64,000 nt of DNA from Candidatus Electrothrix rattekaaiensis (lineage in GTDB: Bacteria; Desulfobacterota; Desulfobulbia; Desulfobulbales; Desulfobulbaceae). The stretch spans positions 248,001 through 312,000 of the forward strand of contig JAVQMD010000001.1 in assembly GCA_032595675.1 (NCBI GenBank). Reading direction: 5' to 3'. The notes under the pieces are model-generated. The model saw nothing but the letters and a program-made list of their open reading frames with translations. It made no database searches and had not been told where the DNA came from. Within the stretch, counting starts at the first letter, position 1, and every line of letters begins with the position of its first letter. The position numbers were made by a program, and so were the translations under genes. Below are positions 11,667-19,081 of the stretch, one piece after another.

Positions 11667-13580
11667 TTATTTGAGCAGGGATTCGTTGGTGGCTATTGTG
11701 GAGCGGGACTGGAAGGCTGCCACCCATGAGGTGACAAGCTCCTTACGTGCCGAAGCCAGCAGTTTTTCCCTTGCCTCATTTCGTTTGGCAACATCGACTT
11801 TTTCTGTCCCGGCTCTTCGCTCAGCGACTTCAAAGAGATAATATGAGGTGCCGACCTGCACAGGCGTTTGCACCAATTTTTGCTTCCAGGGCATCTTAAA
11901 ACTTTCCTGAATAAGTTGATTTGGCGGCAGGTCTTTTCCTTGAGCAGAGCGTTGGAAAAAATCCGTTACTGTCACTTCCGGGTTGTTTTCCTGCGCTGTC
12001 TGGTCTGCCTGGGCAGCTTGCTCAAGACCGCCTTGCTCCTTACTTGCCGCTAAGAGATCGTCAGCGGCCTTGGCTGCAAGTTCTTGGGATTTTTCTTTGG
12101 TATAGTCGGCAACGACCTGATCCCGTACCGCATCAAGCTCAGGCAGTTCAGGCTGCTGGATGTCATCAACAAAGAGAATCGCATAGCCTTCGCCTATCTC
12201 TACAATAGAAGAAAGTTCCCCCTGTTTGAGACTAAAGGCGACATCAAGAAACTTAGGATCCTTGATCATCCCTTCAGGCAGATCTGTCCGGGAAAAATAA
12301 TCAGAGGTCTGAATCTCAGTATCACCTTCTGTACTATATTTTTCTAGGCTACCGGACCGCATAATCCCTTCGTAGGCTTTAGTGACTCTTTGGAAGGTGA
12401 GGGTCTTCGCTTTTTGTTTTTTCAGAGTGACTGCTAGGTTATCTTTGACCTGCTCAAAGGTACGGACAGATGCATGCCGGATTTCCTCAAGTTTGATGAT
12501 ATGATATCCAAACTGGGTCTCCACCACGTCGCTGATTTCTCCCGGCTGAAGCGAAGAAACAGCCTTGTCAAAGGTCGGGACCATGCGTCCGCTAGAGAAG
12601 AAACCGAGGTCTCCGCCTCGTTCTTTGGTCGGTCCTTCAGAGTATTCCTTGGCCAGCGTGCTGAAATCACTCCCTTCGTTACGGGCAAGTTGGAGTACCT
12701 CTTCAGCCTTTTTCTTTTGCTCCGCCCGTACGACTTCACTGTCGCCTTCGGCTGTTTTGAAAAGTATATGTCGGGCGTGGCGCTGTTCGGGCTGCTGATA
12801 GCTTTCTTTTCTGCTTTCGTAAAGGGCCCGTATTTCTTCTTCACTCGGTTGTGCCTGTTCCATATCCTCCTTCAAGTTGAAGGCCAGATGCTTTAGGCGG
12901 ATTTTCGGCTCGGAGCGGTAGTTTTCTTTATTTGTCGTGAACCAAGTAGCCAACTCATCTTCTTTTATCTCCACCTTGTCTTCGAAATCAGCAGCCTTGA
13001 GCTGCACATAGGCAAGTTTTATCTCTTCTTCGCTATAGGCGAGCCAGCGATCAATCTCGTTATCTGCAACCAAGGCAAAGCTGGCGAGATCATTGGTCAC
13101 CCGATCTGTTCTCAGGTCAGATTTAATACTGTCTTCAAAAGCAGCGGGCGTCATTCTATTTTGTGCCAATAAATCTTGATAGCGCTGTTGGTTAAAGCGA
13201 CCGCCTTCATGAAACACTTCCATCTCTTTTATTTGTTCCTGCACCATAAGATCACTGACCCTGATACCGATTTCTTCACCGCCTTGGCGCAACAGCTCTG
13301 ATCGAATCAGTTGACTAAGCACTTGCTGTTGAATACCTAATTGTTCCATCAGGGCAGGGGGGATTTCTCCGCCGAACTGTTGGCGGAAATTATCCACAGT
13401 CCGATTATAGGCCTGCATGTAGTCCTGATACGTGATATCCACCTTGTTTACAGTGGCGACAGCAGTGCGCCCATTATTTTTATTTCCACCAAAACCCCAA
13501 AAAATAAAAACAATGACAATCACGAGCACCAAAGCCTGAATCAGGGGGGATTGAGCTTGTTTGCGCAAGATATTCAACAT
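11667..13580 (-). CDS. ppiD: PpiD-like periplasmic peptidyl-prolyl isomerase / foldase
   Basis: 637 residues, similar to the length of PpiD. A short cytoplasmic start (MLNILRKQAQSP) is followed by one membrane helix (about residues 12-31), which anchors the protein in the inner membrane with the rest in the periplasm. A SurA_N/PpiD N-terminal chaperone region runs to about 250. A parvulin domain (about 267-370) shows RHARHILF, GGDLGFFSSGRMVPTFDKAV and FGYHIIKLEEI. A second, degenerate parvulin-like segment follows. Such proteins help outer-membrane and periplasmic proteins fold, which suits a genome with LptD. Whether it has isomerase activity is not certain, as the E. coli PpiD parvulin domain is inactive. 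Confidence 0.9.
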   Translation of the reverse strand: MLNILRKQAQSPLIQALVLVIVIVFIFWGFGGNKNNGRTAVATVNKVDITYQDYMQAYNRTVDNFRQQFGGEIPPALMEQLGIQQQVLSQLIRSELLRQGGEEIGIRVSDLMVQEQIKEMEVFHEGGRFNQQRYQDLLAQNRMTPAAFEDSIKSDLRTDRVTNDLASFALVADNEIDRWLAYSEEEIKLAYVQLKAADFEDKVEIKEDELATWFTTNKENYRSEPKIRLKHLAFNLKEDMEQAQPSEEEIRALYESRKESYQQPEQRHARHILFKTAEGDSEVVRAEQKKKAEEVLQLARNEGSDFSTLAKEYSEGPTKERGGDLGFFSSGRMVPTFDKAVSSLQPGEISDVVETQFGYHIIKLEEIRHASVRTFEQVKDNLAVTLKKQKAKTLTFQRVTKAYEGIMRSGSLEKYSTEGDTEIQTSDYFSRTDLPEGMIKDPKFLDVAFSLKQGELSSIVEIGEGYAILFVDDIQQPELPELDAVRDQVVADYTKEKSQELAAKAADDLLAASKEQGGLEQAAQADQTAQENNPEVTVTDFFQRSAQGKDLPPNQLIQESFKMPWKQKLVQTPVQVGTSYYLFEVAERRAGTEKVDVAKRNEAREKLLASARKELVTSWVAAFQSRSTIATNESLLK

Positions 13581-13773
13581 GATATGTTACTCTCCAAAGA
13601 TCATTATTCAAAGAAATCGGATGATATTTATTCAACTCTGAAGCGATAAACATAGCAGGTTATCGAGGAAAAAGCCAATTATTGTGTAATCGGTTCCTGA
13701 TAAGAGGCATCGGGAAAATAATAGTTAAAAATGAGCAAGATTTCTTGACAAAGGGCATATCCTATAGTAAGTG

Positions 13774-13801
13774 TTGCCATCATCTTATTATAGAATATAA
13801 A
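13774..13801 (+). promoter_or_regulatory. Possible sigma-70 promoter for dsrC
   Basis: TTGCCA at 13774-13779 and TATAAA at 13796-13801 are separated by 16 bases, each one base off consensus. They lie 56 bases upstream of the dsrC start. A TTGACA at 13745-13750 is also present but has no well-spaced -10 box. Confidence 0.4.
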
Positions 13802-13856
13802 CAGTGAATAATTTTTTGTTCATTTCATATTATTTTTTACCCAAGGGAGAAAAACA

Positions 13857-14177
13857 ATGGCATCTATTGAGCACAATGGTACCAGCTACGAGGTTGATGA
13901 AGATGGCTTCCTGTTGAACGGTTCTGAGGAGTGGGATGAGAACTGGGTTGACTACGTAAAAAGTGTTGAGGGGATCAACGACATGACCGATGAGCATCAG
14001 AAGGTTATTGACGCTCTGCAGGAATACTACAAGAAAAACGGTATTGCTCCCATGGTACGTATTCTCTCCAAGACCACAGGGTTCCCGCTCAAGAGAATCT
14101 ACGAGCTGTTCCCGTCAGGACCTGGTAAAGGTGCCTGTAAAATGGCTGGTCTGCCCAAACCTACAGGTTGTGTATAA
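13857..14177 (+). CDS. dsrC: DsrC sulfur-carrier protein
   Basis: 106 residues, the usual length. DsrC carries sulfur as a trisulfide between two C-terminal cysteines, as co-substrate of dissimilatory sulfite reductase DsrAB, and passes it to the membrane complex DsrMKJOP. Both cysteines are present, Cys94 and Cys105 in KGACKMAGLPKPTGCV, separating true DsrC from TusE-like relatives that keep only the last one. The DEHQKVIDALQEYYKKNGIAP helix-turn and the PLKRIYELFPSGPGKGACK arm are canonical. Ribosome site AGGGAGA at 13844-13850. The gene is alone, with its own terminator, as in many sulfate reducers where dsrC is unlinked to dsrAB. It is the strongest metabolic marker in the window. Confidence 0.97.
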   Translation: MASIEHNGTSYEVDEDGFLLNGSEEWDENWVDYVKSVEGINDMTDEHQKVIDALQEYYKKNGIAPMVRILSKTTGFPLKRIYELFPSGPGKGACKMAGLPKPTGCV

Positions 14178-14218
14178 GCTGAATAAGCTGTAGAGCTGGA
14201 CTGACGTGTAGTACATGA

Positions 14219-14248
14219 GGGCCACCCGCTAGGGTGGCCCTTTTTTTT
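14219..14248 (+). terminator. Rho-independent terminator after dsrC
   Basis: GGGCCACCC (14219-14227) pairs perfectly with GGGTGGCCC (14232-14240), loop GCTA, followed by eight T. A textbook terminator 41 bases after the dsrC stop. Confidence 0.95.
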
Positions 14249-14681
14249 GTTTCGGTTGTTTTCTCCTGAATTTTCCTCTCCGCAAATCCAACACTTTTTT
14301 CGCTCTGTGTCACCCGCTCGGGCTGCTTGCTTGCCTGTCTTCCTTCGGAAGTTCCACAGAATAACCGATCTGGCATTCTGTGGGTGCCGATAGAATATTT
14401 TTTCTGATTTTCACATTTGGTGCTGGGTGAAAAATTTCGTTGCCGCACAATGATATTTAAGGGTTCTGAGAATATGACTTATTGTTATTGCATTGTTTTT
14501 TTGAAATGTTTGTTGACTTGTCGGTCATGATGCTTTTTGATGAATTTTGAAAAATATTCCACCTGCTTTCATGCAACCCTACAATCAACCGCGTCCAATG
14601 GCACCCCGAAGTCAATGACGTGCTACAAAATGATGTCTGTTAACGATTTACAATGAATCACCTTTCAAAAGGAGCATACAC
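14249..14681. other. Intergenic region upstream of the chagasin-like gene
   Basis: 433 bases without a convincing gene. The only regulatory hint is TTGACT at 14513-14518 with a poor -10 candidate (TTTGAT at 14536-14541). The final 15 bases contain the AAAAGGAG ribosome site (14667-14674) of the next gene. The length suggests the promoter and possible control sites of the radical SAM pair lie here. Confidence 0.5.
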
Positions 14682-15380
14682 ATGACGATCCAGGAAGAAG
14701 TTAAAATTGAAGTCGGTCAAGCTGTCGATGTATCATTAGAATCAATGATGGGTTCCACCGGCTATGGATGGGAGTTGGCATCACTTGAAGGTGGCGTTAA
14801 TCTGACCGGAATATCTGTTCAGCCTACCTCAACACGGCCTATCGCGCCGGTTATTCAAATTTTCAGTTTTCGTGGTATTGGTGAAGGAAGCGGTAAGGCT
14901 GTTTTTGTCCTGACAGCCCCCTGGAAGGTTGAAGAACCGAAAAAGGAAGTTGTTTATACCTTTACTGTGGTTAAAGCCGAAGATGTTGATACAGATGATG
15001 CCTTGCGACTTGAAGGGTTTGCCGCAGGCCCAACAGCAAATGTTCGGCCTGCTGGATCAGGCGGAATCGTGCAACCTATCTACTCCGTACCTACTGATCC
15101 ATGCCTCTACTATGGCGTATGTCCTCCGGGTGACGACTGCTGCAATCAGCCACAGGCCAAATACGGTATACAGCCGCCTGTTTGCGAGTGCGATGACTGT
15201 TGTTGCAATCCGCCGCAGCCGAAATACGGTGTACAGCCGCCTTGTTGTGAGTGCGATGACTGTTGTTGCAATCCGCCAGTGACAATGAAGTACAATGTTC
15301 CAACAATGCGGTACAACGTCCCGCCGATGATGAGATACAACTTTCCCCCGATGATGCGGTATAATTTTCCTTCAAGATAA
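14682..15380 (+). CDS. Chagasin-like (I42) domain protein with Cys-rich and RYNxP repeat tail; candidate modified peptide substrate
   Basis: 232 residues, no signal peptide. Residues about 1-105 look like the chagasin/I42 inhibitor fold: GSTGYGWELASLEG matches the conserved NPTTGYxW loop, and FVLTAPWKVEEPKKEV matches the RPWE loop. I42 proteins block papain-type cysteine peptidases. From about residue 150 the sequence becomes repetitive: two or three 20-21-residue units of the form DDCCCNPPQPKYGVQPPCCE, then four units of MRYNVPP/MRYNFPP. The next gene is a radical SAM/SPASM enzyme, the usual maturase of ribosomal peptides, so the tail is a plausible multi-core substrate with the I42 domain in place of a short leader. 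A metal-binding or structural tail is the alternative. Ribosome site AAAAGGAG at 14667-14674. Confidence 0.75.
   Translation: MTIQEEVKIEVGQAVDVSLESMMGSTGYGWELASLEGGVNLTGISVQPTSTRPIAPVIQIFSFRGIGEGSGKAVFVLTAPWKVEEPKKEVVYTFTVVKAEDVDTDDALRLEGFAAGPTANVRPAGSGGIVQPIYSVPTDPCLYYGVCPPGDDCCNQPQAKYGIQPPVCECDDCCCNPPQPKYGVQPPCCECDDCCCNPPVTMKYNVPTMRYNVPPMMRYNFPPMMRYNFPSR
15132..15377 (+). repeat. In-frame coding repeats of the candidate substrate tail
   Basis: GATGACTGTTGTTGCAATCC-like units begin at 15132, 15192 and 15255 (60 then 63 bases apart), encoding DDCC(C)NPP...KYG...QPP. From about 15285 a second repeat encodes KYNVP/RYNVP/RYNFP/RYNFP at roughly 24-base steps. All steps preserve the reading frame, so the repeats are shaped at protein level. 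Confidence 0.85.
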
Positions 15381-15486
15381 TTTCCTGCTGTTCAACAACG
15401 GCAGAATATCGAAAAAATAACGATGCGTCATTACAGGTGCTGTCTGATAGGCTACACCTGTTTATTTTTTAACAGGGAAAGTTATT

Positions 15487-16605
15487 ATGTCTGACTATCA
15501 AGCTATCACAGCAGTATGGGAAACCACTATGGCCTGTAATATGCGCTGCATGCATTGCGGTTCGGCCTGCTCACAGGCCCTGCCTGACGAACTGAGCACG
15601 GAAGAGGCCTTTGCCCTTTGTGATGATCTGGGGAAATTGGGTATGCAATGGATCACCTTATCCGGCGGGGAACCGCTGACCCGTCAGGACTGGCCTCAGC
15701 TGGCCCGCCGCTTAAAGCAGAATGGCATTGTTACGAATATGATCACCAATGGCTGGTTGCTTGACGATGCGACTGTGCAGGAGATGAGAGCCTGCGATAT
15801 CGGCACGGTTGCCATCAGTCTGGACGGTGTTGAGAAAACCCATGATGCCATCAGGAAAGCCGGGTCTTTTGCCAGAAATATGCGATCATTTGATGTAATG
15901 AGAAAATATGATCAATATTCCGGTGCTATCACCAGTGTTAATAAGAAGAATATCAAAGAACTTCCAGAGATAAAAAATGCTCTTGTTGCTCATGGGGTAA
16001 ATTCCTGGCAAATACAGATTTGTATTCCCATGGGGAATATGGTGAACCATCAGGATGAGCTTATTGATCCTGATGAAGTTGATGGTATTCTGGATTTCTG
16101 CCTTGAAGTGGCCAAGGAGAAAAAGATAACTATTTATCCGGCAGACTGCTTAGGGTATTATACTGAAAAAGAAAAACTTATTCGCATGCACAGTCTTGGA
16201 CCAGCCTCAGCCGGAGAATGGGCAGGATGTAATGCAGGTACCCGTGGTTTTGGTATTCTGCATAATGGCGATGTGTTGGGTTGTACTTCCATCAGAGATC
16301 GTAGCTTCATCGAGGGAAATATTCGGGACAAAAGTATTGTCGATATATGGAATGGTTCTGATGCATTCAAATGGTCACGCAGTATGAAAAAGACAGATCT
16401 TGGAGGAGAGTGCAAGACCTGTACGTACGGCGATGTATGTCTGGGAGGCTGTCCTAATACCCGGTTAACGATGAATAAGACCATGAAGTCAGCCAATCCT
16501 TATTGCGCTTACCGCACCGCAAGGCTGAAGTTGCAGGAGAAAATAGCAGACTATCAGGACACGGATGCCCTCTTTGCAACCGCACAAAGATTGATGGTCA
16601 GGTAA
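15487..16605 (+). CDS. Radical SAM/SPASM enzyme, candidate peptide maturase, 3' end altered by IS
   Basis: 372 residues. The cluster-binding CxxxCxxC is at Cys17/Cys21/Cys24 (ACNMRCMHC), followed by the SGGEPLTR segment that contacts S-adenosylmethionine. A C-terminal SPASM region (about 295-345) has CKTCTYGDVCLGGCPN and a later NPYCAYR, enough cysteines for auxiliary iron-sulfur clusters. SPASM enzymes commonly make thioether, C-C or epimerised links in ribosomal peptides. It follows the repeat-tailed I42 protein by 106 bases in the same direction, suggesting a substrate-enzyme pair. The stop TAA (16603-16605) lies on the left edge of the IS1182-like element, so the last residues may come from the insertion, and the original protein may have run into the TPR fragment at 18473. 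Confidence 0.9.
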   Translation: MSDYQAITAVWETTMACNMRCMHCGSACSQALPDELSTEEAFALCDDLGKLGMQWITLSGGEPLTRQDWPQLARRLKQNGIVTNMITNGWLLDDATVQEMRACDIGTVAISLDGVEKTHDAIRKAGSFARNMRSFDVMRKYDQYSGAITSVNKKNIKELPEIKNALVAHGVNSWQIQICIPMGNMVNHQDELIDPDEVDGILDFCLEVAKEKKITIYPADCLGYYTEKEKLIRMHSLGPASAGEWAGCNAGTRGFGILHNGDVLGCTSIRDRSFIEGNIRDKSIVDIWNGSDAFKWSRSMKKTDLGGECKTCTYGDVCLGGCPNTRLTMNKTMKSANPYCAYRTARLKLQEKIADYQDTDALFATAQRLMVR

Positions 16606-18476
16606 AAAGTCCGCCAGAGTTTGAGGGCGAAAAAATCAAAATCGGGCCATTGCGGTTTCAACTTTTGCGATTTTGCCAAAATTTTTTAAAAATCGCACTT
16701 TGATAACCAAAATTAGGCCGATCAAACCTCCGAAGGAGGGTGATGAGGGGCTTTTCCCCTTGTTTTGTCGTTTTTTGTACGCAGCCGCCCGTATAATATT
16801 GAGTGCTGTCGCCTTCATGGTTGCCGCAAAGCGTACCGCTTTCATGCCTCGTACCCGGAGATGCTTGATTCCCGTGCGTCGATCAAGTTGCGACATGGTC
16901 GCCTCAACACCGGCCCGAAACCGATACTTGTTTTTAAAGTCATCAGTTCGTTCGTATTGCCTTCTTCGGCTGAGGCGAACGTTTTTTTCATTATATCGGA
17001 GATAAGCGAGGTCTTTTTTACCCGGCTTGACAGGACAATGATCAGCTCTCGGGCAGGCACCACATCTTTCTGATGAAAAGGCTATGGTAAATCTATCTTT
17101 TTTCTTTGATGTTTTGATAGGTTGGCAGTTCTCAGGGCACGAGATGACAAAACCGTTTTCGGAAAACTCAAAATCAGTCAGGGTGCAGAAGAGGTCTTTT
17201 TGCTTGTCCAGAGTGGGAGCGATGAGATTGACACCTTTTTGTTGTGCCGCTTCGTGATTATCGTCACCGCCGTAGATTGTGTCTGCCAATGCTTCTTTAG
17301 GCTTAATTCCCCGTTGTTCCGTCGTCTCAATATACGGCATCAGAGCATCGGCATCACTTTCATGAGCACTCTGGACATCAACATGGGTAATAAGAGAAAG
17401 CTTGTTGAGACCCTTCCCTTCCTCTATGCTGTATGTTTCAGCAATTTGCACCTGATATCCTTTGCCTTTATGACCGCTGTAACCGGCATCGGGATCAGAG
17501 GGGTTTTGCAGGGAGTCAGAAGGAATATCCTTGTTCGCCTTCAGGCTGATGCGTTTTTCGTGAGTTTTTTCATCTTGCTCCGTGATACACTGTTCTTTCA
17601 GGACGCGCGTCATGAGCTGATATGTTTTCATGGATGGGATATCAGGGTGCGAGCCGAACTTGTTGATAAGAAAGCAAAGATCATCGGCAACCATCTGGAG
17701 AGTCTTGGCGGATTCGGATGGTTTGACCATGGCAAAGAAGCTTTCCTCTTCTTTTTTTAGATAACGCTCCCTCAAATTCAGGTCAAGTTCATTGAACTCG
17801 TCTTTGTGATGCCGTTTGAGGTTGACCAGAAATTTTTTAATGGTGCTTGTAAAAATGCCGATACGACCGAGATGCTTCATGTTTGAAAAAATATGTACGG
17901 AATCTATACGTTGCAAAGAGGTGTCCGCATCAAAAATCTTGATAAGTTCATCGCCTATGGCATTAAACACACGATCATAGATCCCGTATTTTGTCATAAC
18001 AGAACGCATATTTAAAATGCTTCTCGGGCAGACATAAGCATTTTTATCAGAATTATCGGTGATATCCAAGGCGTAATGCCATTGTATGTTAAAGGAGAAC
18101 TGTTCAGCCGTCTCTACATCATTGAGATCATTCATCTGTTGCAATACCATTGCTCCCATCATGGCTACGAGTTCGTTGGTCGGTCGGCCCATATTTGCAC
18201 TGAAATGGAGAGCGAGAAAATCAACAGGCAGGATCTGACGAATATGATCCCGAAAAATCCCGGCCCATGATTCGTCCAACATTTTTCGACGTTTCGGCCC
18301 GAGATAATCAAAGGGGTCGAACATGTTGATGGTTTTGTGATCTTTGATGTTAAGCATGGCTTTTTCTAGATAAGTATTTGAAATATATAAAACCTTACCA
18401 TGAAAACGAATAAAAATCAACAGTAAAGTTAATTATAAGTAAATAATTTCAAAACGTTACCGTGTAGACTTTTTGC
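16601..18476 (-). mobile_element. IS1182-family insertion sequence, about 1.9 kb
   Basis: One transposase gene is flanked by short imperfect inverted ends: GTAAAAAGTCC at 16602-16612 and, on the opposite strand from 18476, GCAAAAAGTCT. Beyond the first 10 bases similarity falls off, so the ends are approximate. No target duplication is evident by eye. The element lies between the radical SAM enzyme and a TPR fragment that has no start codon or ribosome site of its own, which implies insertion into a coding region. Confidence 0.75.
16636..18357 (-). CDS. IS1182-family DDE transposase
   Basis: 573 residues from ATG 18357 (MLNIKDHKTINMFDPF); the frame is open back to 18420 but the upstream stretch is less family-like. 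An N-terminal DUF772-like part has ALHFSANMGRPTNELVAMMG. The catalytic core contains the DADTSLQRIDSVHIFSN segment (first Asp region), an ADTIYGGDDNHEAAQQKG segment (second Asp) and the C-terminal FRAGVEATMSQLDRRTG helix with the Glu. A cysteine set (CGACPRADHCPV) before the last motif is typical of IS1182. It appears full length, so the copy may be active. Confidence 0.93.
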   Translation of the reverse strand: MLNIKDHKTINMFDPFDYLGPKRRKMLDESWAGIFRDHIRQILPVDFLALHFSANMGRPTNELVAMMGAMVLQQMNDLNDVETAEQFSFNIQWHYALDITDNSDKNAYVCPRSILNMRSVMTKYGIYDRVFNAIGDELIKIFDADTSLQRIDSVHIFSNMKHLGRIGIFTSTIKKFLVNLKRHHKDEFNELDLNLRERYLKKEEESFFAMVKPSESAKTLQMVADDLCFLINKFGSHPDIPSMKTYQLMTRVLKEQCITEQDEKTHEKRISLKANKDIPSDSLQNPSDPDAGYSGHKGKGYQVQIAETYSIEEGKGLNKLSLITHVDVQSAHESDADALMPYIETTEQRGIKPKEALADTIYGGDDNHEAAQQKGVNLIAPTLDKQKDLFCTLTDFEFSENGFVISCPENCQPIKTSKKKDRFTIAFSSERCGACPRADHCPVKPGKKDLAYLRYNEKNVRLSRRRQYERTDDFKNKYRFRAGVEATMSQLDRRTGIKHLRVRGMKAVRFAATMKATALNIIRAAAYKKRQNKGKSPSSPSFGGLIGLILVIKVRFLKNFGKIAKVETAMARF

Positions 18477-18880
18477 TATTCCATCAAAGATTTGCTCAGG
18501 AAAATTCCTTTCAGGAGGCTGCTCTTATTCTTGAGCATCTTCTCCAGGAAGACTCTGAGCGTATTGATGTTCTTTCGTTGCTGGGATTTACCCATTTTTT
18601 TATGAATAATTACGAAGAGGCAAAAGAGGCAAACGAAAGAATTCTCGCACAAGAGCCTGAAAATTCTTATGCGAATAAAGGGCTTGGTTTATCTCTTCAT
18701 AAAATGGGACAGACCGAAAAGGGTATTCGTTTTCTCCAAAAGGCTATTGACACGGCACCTGAGAATTTTTTAGATCCCTATCATGATCTTGCCGCAGTGT
18801 ATATGGAAACAGGACAACGCGATAAGGCGGAAGCTTTGTTGCAAAAGTTGAATTCTCCCTCTTTTGCTCGATTGGCTTGA
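18473..18880 (+). pseudogene. TPR protein fragment, 5' end removed by the IS
   Basis: About 135 residues of tetratricopeptide repeats: SFQEAALILEHLLQEDSER, NYEEAKEANERILAQEPEN, QTEKGIRFLQKAIDTAPEN and QRDKAEALLQKL mark three to four units. The frame opens inside the right end of the IS (TTG 18473) with no ribosome site and no ATG before the repeats. Its first repeat looks like the second half of a helix pair. Removing 16601-18476 would join the radical SAM frame to this one (…MV-I-FHQRFAQEN…), so the fragment may be the original C-terminus of that enzyme. The exact IS ends must be known to be sure; it could also be a separate decapitated gene. Confidence 0.7.
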
Positions 18881-19081
18881 TTACGTCGAAAAGTCTCCTC
18901 TTTACTTCTCGTAAACTCCGGCTTCACTGCTCAGTCGAGAGGCCGGAGCCTCGCAAGAAAATTCCTTCCCCAAAGCCATACTCCTTGACTTGTCCGGCAA
19001 ACCTTTCTAAGTATCTTTTTGGCAGTTTGACACGAAGATAATCCTCAGAAAATTTTAGATAGACAAGGTGGACAGATTCCC

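Noticed and set aside
13745-13773. TTGACA as the dsrC -35 box
   Set aside because: No -10 box at 15-19 bases; the TTGCCA/TATAAA pair downstream fits better.
14682-15380. Direct link between the chagasin-like protein and the C25 peptidase at the right end as an inhibitor-enzyme pair
   Set aside because: I42 proteins inhibit papain-type (C1) enzymes; C25 is a different fold, and the genes are 40 kb apart.
17122-17760. 212-residue open frame on plus strand
   Set aside because: Antisense to the IS1182 transposase.
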